From W0P28-013 sp963621145 (GTDB lineage: Bacteria > Bacteroidota > Bacteroidia > Bacteroidales > Paludibacteraceae), in NCBI GenBank assembly GCA_963621145.1, contig CAVFDI010000001.1:118907-182906 (forward strand): a DNA stretch of 64,000 nt, written 5' to 3'. Shown in pieces: positions 9,445 to 16,781 of the stretch. Numbering within the stretch: position 1 is the first letter of the stretch; the number at the start of each line of letters is the position of its first letter. A program made the translations under genes and the position numbers. Under the pieces are notes generated by a model that had not been told where the DNA came from, ran no database searches, and worked only from the letters and a program-made list of their open reading frames with translations.

Positions 9445-10253
9445 AAATTGGTGTTTTCGATAGTGGCTTTGGTGGACTGACAATTTTGGAGAAAATTCGT
9501 CGTCGCTTGCCGCAGTACGACTATATTTTTCTGGGCGACAATGCCCGCACGCCTTATGGTACGCGCTCGTTCGAGACGGTCTACGCCTACACGCTGCAGT
9601 GTGTCGAGAAACTTTTTGCCATGGATTGCCAAATGGTTATTTTGGCTTGCAACACGGCATCGGCCGAGGCTTTGCGCACCATTCAGCAAAACGATTTGCC
9701 GCACATTGCGCCCGAGCGCAGAGTTTTGGGCGTCATTCGTCCGACCGTGGAGGCTGTGGGCGACCTTACGCAATCGCGCGTGGTGGGACTGCTTGCCACC
9801 GAAGCCACAGTGCGTTCGAATTCTTATCCGCTCGAAATTGCCAAACTTTTTCCCGATATCGAAGTGGTGAGCCAAGCCTGTCCCATGTGGGTGCCGCTCA
9901 TCGAAAATGGCGAACATACGAGCGCAGGAGCCGACTATTTTGTGCAGAAATATATCGACAAACTGATGGCGCAAAACAGCCGCATCGATACGCTGATACT
10001 CGGCTGCACGCACTATCCGCTGATGATCGAAAAAATACGCCATTTTGCCCCGCAAGACGTGCGCATAGTGGTTCAAGGCGATATTGTGGCAGAGAGTCTG
10101 GCCGACTATTTGAAACGCCACCCAGAGCAGGAAATTCATTGCTCGAAAGGCGGTACAGTGCGCTATCTCACAACCGAATCGGCCGAAAAATTCCAATCGT
10201 CTGCCTCAATTTTTCTGAAAGAGAAAATTTTTGCCGAAAAAATCGAACTTTAA
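9441..10253 (+). CDS. murI: Glutamate racemase
   Basis: MurI makes D-glutamate for peptidoglycan stem peptides in the cytoplasm. The 270-residue protein opens with GVFDSGFGGLTIL. It has both catalytic cysteines of the family: the first in LACNTASA (N-terminal half) and the second in LGCTHYPL (C-terminal half). The substrate loop GDNARTPYG is also present. It overlaps the third ompH by 4 bp, a common arrangement near BAM loci in this phylum. Confidence 0.96.
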   Translation: MKIGVFDSGFGGLTILEKIRRRLPQYDYIFLGDNARTPYGTRSFETVYAYTLQCVEKLFAMDCQMVILACNTASAEALRTIQQNDLPHIAPERRVLGVIRPTVEAVGDLTQSRVVGLLATEATVRSNSYPLEIAKLFPDIEVVSQACPMWVPLIENGEHTSAGADYFVQKYIDKLMAQNSRIDTLILGCTHYPLMIEKIRHFAPQDVRIVVQGDIVAESLADYLKRHPEQEIHCSKGGTVRYLTTESAEKFQSSASIFLKEKIFAEKIEL

Positions 10254-10291
10254 CCTTCTACTTTTAACCTGAAACTTGATACTTTTTTACT

Positions 10292-11059
10292 ATGGAACTT
10301 AACCTAAAACGCCCGCTGGTGTTTCTCGATCTCGAAACCACTGGCACCAACGCAAGCAAAGATCGCATTGTGGAGATTTCGTACCTGAAAATCTTCCCCG
10401 ATGGTCATCGCGAGAGCAAAAACATGCGCATCAACCCCGAATGCCACATTCCCGAAGGGTCGACCGAAGTGCATGGCATTACCGACCAAGATGTGGCAAA
10501 CAGCCCGAAATTCAAAGAGGTGGCGCGCACTGTGGCGCAGGATCTGCAGGGTAGCGACATTGCTGGCTTCAACTCGAACCGATTCGATATTCCGCTGCTG
10601 GCCGAAGAGTTTGAGCGTGCCCAAGTAGACATCGACCTGAAAAAACGCCATTTCATCGATGTGCAGACCATTTTTCACAAGATGGAACCACGCACGCTGG
10701 TGGCTGCTTACAAATTCTATTGCGGCAAATCGCTCGAAAATGCACACGCTGCCGCCGCTGATGCCGAAGCCACTTACGAGGTTCTGAAGGCGCAACTCGA
10801 TCGCTATCCAGAGTTGCAAAACGATGTCGATTTCTTGGAAAAATTCACCGCATTCACTCGCTCGGCCGACTTTGCTGGCGTGATTGTGTACAACGACAAG
10901 AACGAGGAGGTTTTCAACCTTGGCAAACACAAAGGCGAGCGCGTGGAAGATGTGCTGGTTAACGACCCAGGCTACTACAGCTGGATGATGAACGCCGATT
11001 TTACACAGTATACCAAGCGTGTGCTGACGCAGATAAAGCTCCGCACCAGAGATAAGTGA
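10292..11059 (+). CDS. DnaQ-like 3'-5' exonuclease (DEDDh)
   Basis: The 255-residue protein has the ExoI to ExoIII motifs of the DEDDh family: FLDLETTG (Asp13, Glu15), EVHGITD and NRFDIPLL (Asp99), and HAAAADAEAT (His152, Asp157). It therefore probably removes nucleotides from DNA or RNA 3' ends. The segment after about residue 190 (VFNLGKHKGERVEDVLVNDPGYYSWM) looks like the small C-terminal module often fused to stand-alone exonucleases in Bacteroidota; its function is unknown. It lies 38 bp after murI and converges on an ATPase gene. It is not a polymerase III epsilon subunit attached to a polymerase, so the exact role is open. Confidence 0.88.
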   Translation: MELNLKRPLVFLDLETTGTNASKDRIVEISYLKIFPDGHRESKNMRINPECHIPEGSTEVHGITDQDVANSPKFKEVARTVAQDLQGSDIAGFNSNRFDIPLLAEEFERAQVDIDLKKRHFIDVQTIFHKMEPRTLVAAYKFYCGKSLENAHAAAADAEATYEVLKAQLDRYPELQNDVDFLEKFTAFTRSADFAGVIVYNDKNEEVFNLGKHKGERVEDVLVNDPGYYSWMMNADFTQYTKRVLTQIKLRTRDK

Positions 11060-11080
11060 GTCTGACGGTGGAATGCCAGA

Positions 11081-12229
11081 TCAAATAAGGAAATCGAGCC
11101 AGTTTTCTGGCGTTACCACATGTGTTTCCTTTATTTGGTATGCATTTACGAAAGTACTCGGAATGGTGGCGTTGGCTTTCTTGGCATTCCATTTCATTTC
11201 GAAAGCGGTCATTGTGCCATCTGCTTCCTCTATGTAATCAATCTCTTGTTGCTGCGTGGTGCGCCAAAAATACATGTTCACATAGTGCCCACTATAGTGA
11301 TTGTATTTCATGCGCTCGCTAATGAAGAAATTCTCCCACAAAGCGCCATTATCTTGACGAATTGATAGTGGGTTGAGATTGTGTATTAGCGCATTGCGTA
11401 TTCCGTTGTCGTAAAAATAAATCTTGCGGCTCTTTTTCAGTTCAGTTCGCACGTTACGACTCAAAGCCGATAGGCGGAATACTACAAAACATTTTTCGAG
11501 CAAATCGATGTACTTTTCCACCGTTCGACTGTCGGTGCCAATGGTTTGTGCCAACTCGTTGTACGACACTTCGCTGCCAACTTGCAATGCCAACGCCACA
11601 AGCAATTTTTCGAGCATCACAGGTTTGCGAATGCCCTCCATCGAGAGCAAATCTTGGTACATATAACTGCTCGAAAGGTTCATCAAAAGTTCTTTTGCAT
11701 CGCCTGCATTGCAAACCACGTCGGGATATGAGCCGTAAATCAGTCGTGTCTCGAGCGTACTTTTTACGCGAATTAAGCCACCATTTTCATACAATTCTGC
11801 CGTCGAAATTGGGTAAAGATGATATTCGAATTTACGTCCTGTGAGTGGTTCGTTCAGTTGTCCCTGTAGCAGTAGCGATGATGAGCCAGTAACCAATAAT
11901 TGCACATCGCGAAAATTGTCGGTTAGCAATTTAAGCGTCATTCCAATGCCAGCAATGCGCTGTGCCTCGTCTATCAGCACAATGCGTTTGTTGTGAACAA
12001 GGTACGCCAGTTGGTCAAGGTTTGGATTGGTAAGCGCAAGACGCACCTCGGGATCGTCGCAATCGAGCGTAAGAATTTGCTCTGAAGTACACGGTAGGTC
12101 GCTTTCGGCGAGCACTTGACGAAATAGTGTCGATTTCCCCACTTGTCGTGCGCCGATAAGTACAATGGCTTTTCCAGCGAATAGGCGGTTGTGAATAACC
12201 GATTGCAGTTGTCTGTGAATCAAATCCAT
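11081..12229 (-). CDS. AAA-family ATPase with DUF4143 domain (ATPase 1)
   Basis: The 382-residue protein begins with an AAA ATPase core: Walker A GARQVGKS at residues 26-33 and Walker B RIVLIDEAQ at 83-91. A winged-helix-like segment follows at about 217-254 (VSYNELAQTIGTDSRTVEKYIDLL). The C-terminal DUF4143 region ends in a PD-(D/E)XK-like pattern (EIDYI near 329-333 and FEMKW near 343-347). Such proteins are common and poorly understood in Bacteroidota. Two contiguous 33-bp palindromes (12271-12336) and a TAATTTTG box (12250-12257) lie just upstream. It converges on the exonuclease with a 21-bp gap. The winged helix could bind the upstream palindromes; that is inference. Confidence 0.88.
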   Translation of the reverse strand: MDLIHRQLQSVIHNRLFAGKAIVLIGARQVGKSTLFRQVLAESDLPCTSEQILTLDCDDPEVRLALTNPNLDQLAYLVHNKRIVLIDEAQRIAGIGMTLKLLTDNFRDVQLLVTGSSSLLLQGQLNEPLTGRKFEYHLYPISTAELYENGGLIRVKSTLETRLIYGSYPDVVCNAGDAKELLMNLSSSYMYQDLLSMEGIRKPVMLEKLLVALALQVGSEVSYNELAQTIGTDSRTVEKYIDLLEKCFVVFRLSALSRNVRTELKKSRKIYFYDNGIRNALIHNLNPLSIRQDNGALWENFFISERMKYNHYSGHYVNMYFWRTTQQQEIDYIEEADGTMTAFEMKWNAKKANATIPSTFVNAYQIKETHVVTPENWLDFLI

Positions 12230-12249
12230 GGCCTGATATTTTTACCCTG

Positions 12250-12257
12250 CAAAATTA
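12250..12257 (-). promoter_or_regulatory. Candidate -7 box for ATPase 1
   Basis: The minus strand reads TAATTTTG, matching TAnnTTTG, 20 bp upstream of the ATPase 1 ATG and 13 bp downstream of the palindrome pair. The palindromes thus sit about where an operator covering the -33 region would be. Confidence 0.55.
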
Positions 12258-12270
12258 CAAAAAAAATCGC

Positions 12271-12336
12271 TAATCCAAAAAAATAGCCTGATTTTTTGGA
12301 TTATAATGCAAAAAGTTAGTGCGATTTTTTGCATTA
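12271..12336. repeat. Two contiguous 33-bp palindromic units upstream of ATPase 1
   Basis: Unit A (12271-12303) and unit B (12304-12336) are each built as an 11-bp arm, 11-bp spacer and 11-bp arm, with perfect arms: TAATCCAAAAA/TTTTTGGATTA in A and TAATGCAAAAA/TTTTTGCATTA in B. The arms differ at one position, and the opposite arm carries the matching compensatory change. The spacers differ more freely. Unit B ends exactly on the TAA stop of ATPase 2. Confidence 0.9.
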
Positions 12337-13686
12337 GGGGCGATTTTGTGCGTTTGTTTGGTTGTGTGGAAACTCTTTAATTTTTTCTGAAAGGAACTCG
12401 CGCACTGCAAACAGCGGAACATTTTCCATCCAATCTTGGTCGTCGAAACCAAGCATCGAAAAACGCACGCCTTTCAGGTGATATTGTGCAAAATCGTTTT
12501 TTATAAATGCCGCCAACGATTTCGATTTCACATTTATCTCGGCTTTCACCTCTATCGGTATTATGCCATTTGTGGCTTGAACCATAAAATCGATTTCTTG
12601 CGTCGAATTCTCTTTGCTGTAGTAGTAGATGGGCAGATCGGGAACGACTTTCATCTGTTGCAGCACATAATTTTCGGTGAATGCGCCTTTGTATTCGCTG
12701 AAAACATTGTCGCCAATCAGAATTTGTGCAGGTGGTGTTTCGGTGAGTGCACCGAGTAGTCCCACATCGAGCAGATAGAGTTTGAATGCATTGAAGTCGG
12801 CATAAAATTTCAGCGGAATTTTGGCATCTTTTGTTCGTTCTACTTTATGCACCAATCCTGCGTCGATGAGCCATTGAATGGCAATCTCAAATTCTTTTGC
12901 TCGCGCACCCTTTTTTATCGCCCCGTAGATGAATTTCTTGTTTTCGCGCGCCAATTGTGCGGGGATTGACTGCCACACCATTCTCACTCGTTGTGTCTGC
13001 TCGCCAGTGTGTTTGCTGATGTCGGCTTCGTAGGCTGCCAAAATGTTTCGCTGTATGCGACGAACCGCTTGTGGATTGTGATTTTGGCTAAAATGCAGCA
13101 CTGCTTCGGGCATTCCGCCAACAAAATAGTATTCTCGAAGATATTCGATGAATTTGCTTGAAAGGCTGTTAATCAGCATTCTATCGCCTCTTCGCAGTAA
13201 GCCGACTAGCCGCTCTTCGCCGTTTGCTTGCAGAAATTCTTCGAAGGTCATAGGGTAGAGATGCACAATGTCGACCTTGCCAACTGGGAACGATTCGCCT
13301 TTCATATTCGTCACACCAAGCAACGAACCTGCCACCACAATGTGCAATGCTGGTCTCTCTTCGTAGAAGTATTTCAATGCCGAAAGCACCGCTGGAATCT
13401 CTTGCACCTCGTCGAAAAACAGAAGTGTTCGCCCTTGGATTATTGTCTTTTTCGAGAATGCCGAAAGTCCAATTAAAATTCTATCGATGTCGACATCGCC
13501 TTGAAAAAGTCGTGAAATCACCTCGTTTTTGTAGCAGTTGATGTAGACAAAATTGTCGAATTCCTGTTCGCCGAACTGCCTAAGAATGTAAGTTTTCCCT
13601 ACTTGCCGTGCGCCGTACATTATGAGAGGTTTTCTGTTCCTTTGTAACTTCCACATTTTTAGCGCATTGTAGATTTCTCTTTTCAT
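12334..13686 (-). CDS. AAA-family ATPase with DUF4143 domain (ATPase 2)
   Basis: The 450-residue protein starts at the ATG at 13686 (MKREIYNALKMWK). Walker A is GARQVGKT at residues 25-32 and Walker B is LLFFDEVQE near 88-96. The C-terminal half is DUF4143-like, with a PD-(D/E)XK-like pattern (STQEIDFMV followed by GIIPIEVKA). It is a distant paralogue of ATPase 1, which follows it on the same strand about 100 bp later. The frame is open for 23 more codons upstream, through a 33-bp direct repeat, but those codons overlap the probable -7 box and are not taken as coding. The TAA stop is the last triplet of palindrome unit B. Function is unknown; a mobile-element or defence role is possible but unproved. 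Confidence 0.87.
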   Translation of the reverse strand: MKREIYNALKMWKLQRNRKPLIMYGARQVGKTYILRQFGEQEFDNFVYINCYKNEVISRLFQGDVDIDRILIGLSAFSKKTIIQGRTLLFFDEVQEIPAVLSALKYFYEERPALHIVVAGSLLGVTNMKGESFPVGKVDIVHLYPMTFEEFLQANGEERLVGLLRRGDRMLINSLSSKFIEYLREYYFVGGMPEAVLHFSQNHNPQAVRRIQRNILAAYEADISKHTGEQTQRVRMVWQSIPAQLARENKKFIYGAIKKGARAKEFEIAIQWLIDAGLVHKVERTKDAKIPLKFYADFNAFKLYLLDVGLLGALTETPPAQILIGDNVFSEYKGAFTENYVLQQMKVVPDLPIYYYSKENSTQEIDFMVQATNGIIPIEVKAEINVKSKSLAAFIKNDFAQYHLKGVRFSMLGFDDQDWMENVPLFAVREFLSEKIKEFPHNQTNAQNRP

Positions 13687-13690
13687 GCTA

Positions 13691-13779
13691 ATTACATTTT
13701 TATGAGGGAATAATTGTCTTCTGATTACACTTTTATGTGGGAATAACCGCTGCAAAGATACATTTTTATGTGGGAATGA
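13691..13779. repeat. Three direct repeats at 33-bp period upstream of ATPase 2
   Basis: Copies of about 23 bp sit at 13691-13713, 13724-13746 and 13757-13779, so each start is exactly 33 bp from the next. On the minus strand the core is TTATTCCCACATAAAAATGT, with one to three changes per copy. The copy farthest from the gene runs into the TATCTTTG box. The other two lie between the probable transcription start and the ATPase 2 start codon. Confidence 0.88.
13753..13760 (-). promoter_or_regulatory. Candidate -7 box for ATPase 2
   Basis: The minus strand reads TATCTTTG, an exact TAnnTTTG match, partly overlapping the outermost 33-bp repeat copy. Transcription would start inside the repeat array, about 60 bp before the ATG at 13686. 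Confidence 0.6.
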
Positions 13780-13855
13780 GCAAATAATTATGGAATTAAT
13801 TCTTGCAACTCACTATTCGCATCTTGCAACTAATTAGAAATTTTCTTGAAAAAAG

Positions 13856-13887
13856 TTTGGTTGGTTCAAAATTATGCGTCATCTTTG
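13856..13887 (+). promoter_or_regulatory. Candidate -33/-7 promoter for a small membrane peptide
   Basis: TTTG at 13856-13859 is separated by 20 bp from CATCTTTG at 13880-13887. This resembles the Bacteroidota promoter TTTG-N19-21-TAnnTTTG with one change in the -7 box. Confidence 0.5.
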
Positions 13888-13925
13888 CAACCGTTATGAT
13901 GGCAATAACCAATGCACATATTATA

Positions 13926-14015
13926 ATGCGTGGCACGAAGATTTTGGCGCTTGGCGTGATTGCTATTCTGCTGATTGCTCTTATCGGTGGACTAGTTTTC
14001 AAAATGTTTGCCTAA
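13926..14015 (+). CDS. Predicted 29-residue single-span membrane peptide
   Basis: A short frame starting at the ATG at 13926 encodes MRGTKIL followed by an uninterrupted hydrophobic stretch (ALGVIAILLIALIGGLVF) and KMFA. It would be a single inner-membrane helix with a positive N-terminus. A promoter-like pair lies 40-70 bp upstream and the zinc-ribbon gene follows 10 bp later. An in-frame ATG at 13899 would be almost leaderless given that promoter, so 13926 is preferred. I do not recognise the family. It could be a real small protein or chance; conservation would decide. Confidence 0.45.
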   Translation: MRGTKILALGVIAILLIALIGGLVFKMFA

Positions 14016-14025
14016 GAGTACCCTT

Positions 14026-14367
14026 ATGCTACGCGGAACAACAACATTCGTCTGCGATGAGTGCGGCCACAAGTTCGAAGGCTTGGATATGGAGTGGAAT
14101 GCCACTGCGGCTTCTACTCCGCAAAAATGCCCGAACTGTGGCAGCATGCATACCTCTCCGTCTGGATTGCTTGCATTGCTGAATAAAGGAATTTATCGCA
14201 AGATTTGGAAACATCTAGACGAAAGGAATGATAAGTTGCGCAGAAATCCGCTAAATCTCCGCTCTTGCACACAAAATGAAAAAATTTTTCTTTTTCGCTT
14301 GTGCATTCAAAAAAAATGCGTACCTTTGCAGCGCATTTGCGAGAGCAAGATTGGTGGATTAGTCTAG
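14026..14367 (+). CDS. Zinc-ribbon protein, reading frame running into tRNA-Glu
   Basis: The frame starts MLRGTTTFVCDECGHKFEG and has two CxxC knuckles, Cys10/Cys13 and Cys35/Cys38 (QKCPNCGS), enough for one zinc ribbon. About 70 residues, to ERNDKL, look like an ordinary small protein. After that the frame continues through the tRNA promoter and stops at a TAG inside the tRNA (14365-14367). The last 40 or so residues are therefore translated regulatory DNA. TGATAA lies in another frame near 14228, so a one-base indel or sequencing error may have removed the original stop. Function is unknown; nucleic-acid or protein binding is only suggested by the ribbon. Confidence 0.6.
   Translation: MLRGTTTFVCDECGHKFEGLDMEWNATAASTPQKCPNCGSMHTSPSGLLALLNKGIYRKIWKHLDERNDKLRRNPLNLRSCTQNEKIFLFRLCIQKKCVPLQRICESKIGGLV
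14321..14328 (+). promoter_or_regulatory. Candidate -7 box for tRNA-Glu
   Basis: TACCTTTG lies 24 bp before the tRNA, with a TTG about 20 bp farther upstream. It fits TAnnTTTG exactly. Confidence 0.65.
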
Positions 14368-14425
14368 CGGTCTAGGACACCGGCCTCTCACGCCGGGAAC
14401 ACGGGTTCGAGTCCCGTATCCACTA
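14353..14425 (+). tRNA. tRNA-Glu (anticodon CTC)
   Basis: The 73-nt gene folds as a cloverleaf. The acceptor stem is GGTGGAT/ATCCACT with one G-U pair, the D arm begins GTCTAGCGG, and the anticodon stem CCGGC/GCCGG encloses the loop CTCTCAC, giving anticodon CTC. The T arm is ACGGGTTCGAGTCCCGT and the discriminator is A. CCA is not encoded. Base identities resemble other bacterial tRNA-Glu genes. It is followed within a few bases by a strong terminator. Confidence 0.96.
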
Positions 14426-14431
14426 CAAATT

Positions 14432-14470
14432 TAGCCGATTTTCTGAAAAAGAAAATCGGCTATTTTTTTT
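14432..14470 (+). terminator. Rho-independent terminator after tRNA-Glu
   Basis: A perfect 12-bp stem (TAGCCGATTTTC/GAAAATCGGCTA) with a 7-nt loop is followed by eight Ts. Confidence 0.9.
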
Positions 14471-14505
14471 CGGAATATACGCCAAAACACCATTGTAGGA
14501 AAAAA

Positions 14506-14531
14506 TAGGGACGTGCCATGGCGCGTCCCTA
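14506..14531. repeat. Dispersed palindrome, GTAGGGACG family (copy 1)
   Basis: A 26-bp near-perfect palindrome, TAGGGACGTGCCATGG continuing to the mirror-image CGTCCCTA, lies between the tRNA terminator and the M3 peptidase gene. It has one mismatched pair. Relatives occur at 21829-21860, 26709-26730, 43492-43519, 56962-56988 and at the window end. Confidence 0.8.
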
Positions 14532-14602
14532 AAATGTAGTTATTCGGCTAGAAATCAGAATTTTAACCGCACAGTCTTAATTCATAATTCATAATTCAAA
14601 AT

Positions 14603-16696
14603 TTACTTCAGTCCGCGTCCGCGCAGCATGGCGTCGGGGTTGGGCTGTGCGCCACGGAAACGGGTGAAGAGCAGCATCGGGTCTTCGCTGCCACCTTTCT
14701 CCAAGCAGTTGGTGCGGAACGAGTGCGCTGTGGCTTCGTCGAAAATGCCGTTCTGGCGGAATAGCTCGAAGGCGTCCTTGTCCAACACTTCGGCCCAGAG
14801 GTAACTGTAGTAGCCAGCGCAGTAGCCGTTGTTGAACACATGATTGAAGTTGGTGGTGGTGTAGCGCGGCGCAATCTCAGGAATCAAGCCAATTTCGCCC
14901 ATCACTACACGCTCGAATGTCTGCGAGTCGATGTCGTCGATCGATGTGAGCTCGTGCCATTTCATGTCGAGAATGGCGGCGGCAGTGAGTTCGGTGGTGG
15001 CAAATCCTTGGTTGAATTTCGACGAACGATTTATCTTCTCGACCAGCGAATCGGGAATGACCTCGCCAGTCTGATAGTGGTGCGCATACATGGCCAAGAC
15101 TTCGGGTTGGAATGCCCAATTTTCGTTTATCTGGCTCATCATCTCCACAAAATCGCGCGGTACATTGGTTCCGCTCACGCTTGGGTAGTGGCATTGCGAC
15201 AGCAGGCTGTGCAGTGCGTGTCCAAACTCGTGGAAGAGCGTTTCAACCTCGTCGATGGTGAGCAGCGAAGGCGTGTTGGCAGTGGGTTTTGTGAAATTGC
15301 CCACATTCACCACCACGGGGCGCACCATGTTGCCATCGATGTTTTGCTGACTGCGGAAATCGTTCATCCAAGCGCCACCGCGTTTGCTTGCGCGAGGATA
15401 ATAATCGGTGTAGAACAGTCCGATGAGCGAGCCATCGGCATCGGTCACTTTGAATGCCTCCACATCGGGGTGATAGATTGGCACCGAGTCGAGTTTTTCG
15501 AAATTCAAACCGTAGAGTTTGTGAGCGCAGGCAAAAGCACCTTCGCGCACACGTTCCATTTGGAAATATGGCTTTATTTCGTCTTCGTTCAGCGCATATT
15601 TTTCGCGGCGAAGCAGTTCGGTGTAGTAGTCCCAATCCCATGCCTCGAGTTTGAAACCGCCGTGGTTGCGGTCGATGAGTGCTTGCAGTTCGGCGCGCTC
15701 GGCTTTGGCGCAGTTGTTGGCTGCCTCGAAAATCTCGCCGAGGAATTTATCCACTGCTTTGGCATTTTTCGCCATTGTCTCTTCCAAAATGAAGTCGGCT
15801 GGCGTGTCGAATCCGAGCAGTTGCGCTTTCTCGATGCGCAGACGCATGATGTTCAGCACAATTTTGTTGTTGTCGTTCTCGTTGCCGTTGTTGCCGCGGT
15901 TGATGTAGGCTTTGTAGACCTGTTCGCGCAGGTCGCGGCGTTGGCTGTATTGCAGGAACGGAATGCGGCTTGGAGCGTGCAGCGTAATCAGGTATTTGCC
16001 CTCGTGACCAGCTTCGGTAGCGGCTTCGGCGGCAGCGGTGCGCACAGCTTCGGGCAGACCAGTAAGGTCGGTCTCGTCGAGCAGCAGTTGGAAGGCGTTG
16101 TTTTCGGCCAAGAGGTTTGTACCAAATTTCTGTTCGAGTGCCGAAAGTTGTTTGTTTATTTCGCGCAGACGAGCCTGCGAGTCAGCGTCGAGAGCGATGC
16201 CATTGCGCACAAAATTGCGGTTCATATTCTCCAAAACGGTGGCTTGCTCGGGCGTGAGTTGCAGCGAGTCTTTTTGTGCATAAATGGTGGCCACGCGCTT
16301 GTAGAGGTCGGCATTCATAAAGATGTTGTCGCTGTTTTCGGAGATGAGCGGCAGTGCCTCTTCTACAATGGCATTCAGGTGGTCGTTGCCATCGGTTTCG
16401 ACTATGTTGAATAGCACGCCAACCACGCGTGTGAGCAGGCTACCCGATTTCTCATAAGCCTCGATGGTGTTGGCAAAAGTTGGGGCGGCAGTGTCGGCCA
16501 CGATGGCAGCAATTTCGGCCTGTTGTTGTGCAATTCCTTCGCGAATGGCAGGCAGATAATCGTCCTCTTCTATCTGGTCGAATGGCGGCAAACCGTAGGG
16601 CGTGTCCCACTCGGCAATGAACGGATTTTTGTGATTGTCGCAAGCAGTAAGCATAAGCGTTGCAATTAGTGTTAAAGTGATTCCAAAGTGTTTCAT
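14603..16696 (-). CDS. M3-family metallopeptidase (peptidyl-dipeptidase Dcp-like lipoprotein)
   Basis: The 697-residue protein carries the M3 zinc site HEFGH in VETLFHEFGHALH (about residues 485-490) with a downstream Glu-bearing helix, as in Dcp and oligopeptidase A. These enzymes release dipeptides or cut short peptides. The N-terminus MKHFGITLTLIATLMLTAC is a lipoprotein signal with a lipobox cysteine, so this member probably sits on the periplasmic face of a membrane rather than in the cytosol. Length and sequence resemble Bacteroidota Dcp-type peptidases. It stands alone, with tRNA-Glu on one side and a repeat-filled spacer before yidC on the other. Confidence 0.93.
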   Translation of the reverse strand: MKHFGITLTLIATLMLTACDNHKNPFIAEWDTPYGLPPFDQIEEDDYLPAIREGIAQQQAEIAAIVADTAAPTFANTIEAYEKSGSLLTRVVGVLFNIVETDGNDHLNAIVEEALPLISENSDNIFMNADLYKRVATIYAQKDSLQLTPEQATVLENMNRNFVRNGIALDADSQARLREINKQLSALEQKFGTNLLAENNAFQLLLDETDLTGLPEAVRTAAAEAATEAGHEGKYLITLHAPSRIPFLQYSQRRDLREQVYKAYINRGNNGNENDNNKIVLNIMRLRIEKAQLLGFDTPADFILEETMAKNAKAVDKFLGEIFEAANNCAKAERAELQALIDRNHGGFKLEAWDWDYYTELLRREKYALNEDEIKPYFQMERVREGAFACAHKLYGLNFEKLDSVPIYHPDVEAFKVTDADGSLIGLFYTDYYPRASKRGGAWMNDFRSQQNIDGNMVRPVVVNVGNFTKPTANTPSLLTIDEVETLFHEFGHALHSLLSQCHYPSVSGTNVPRDFVEMMSQINENWAFQPEVLAMYAHHYQTGEVIPDSLVEKINRSSKFNQGFATTELTAAAILDMKWHELTSIDDIDSQTFERVVMGEIGLIPEIAPRYTTTNFNHVFNNGYCAGYYSYLWAEVLDKDAFELFRQNGIFDEATAHSFRTNCLEKGGSEDPMLLFTRFRGAQPNPDAMLRGRGLK

Positions 16697-16781
16697 ATTT
16701 CAAATTGGGTTGATAAGTTGATTAGTTTAACGCATTGGTGTTGGTCTGTGAAATTTATTTCTAATTTCTGGTTTCTAGTTG

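Noticed and set aside
13687..13755. N-terminal extension of ATPase 2 with an 11-residue LFPHK repeat
   Set aside because: The extension begins at a TTG inside the -7 box and covers the regulatory repeat array. The conserved ATPase start fits the ATG at 13686.
12271..13779. Regular repeats resembling a short CRISPR array
   Set aside because: Only two or three units occur at each site, there are no unique spacers between identical repeats, and no cas gene is present. The 33-bp period comes from contiguous palindromes or near-promoter direct repeats.
14840..16414. Long antisense frame (524 codons) opposite the M3 peptidase
   Set aside because: The sense product carries the HEFGH zinc site and full family sequence. 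The opposite frame looks like a compositional shadow with Val/Phe/His-rich low complexity.
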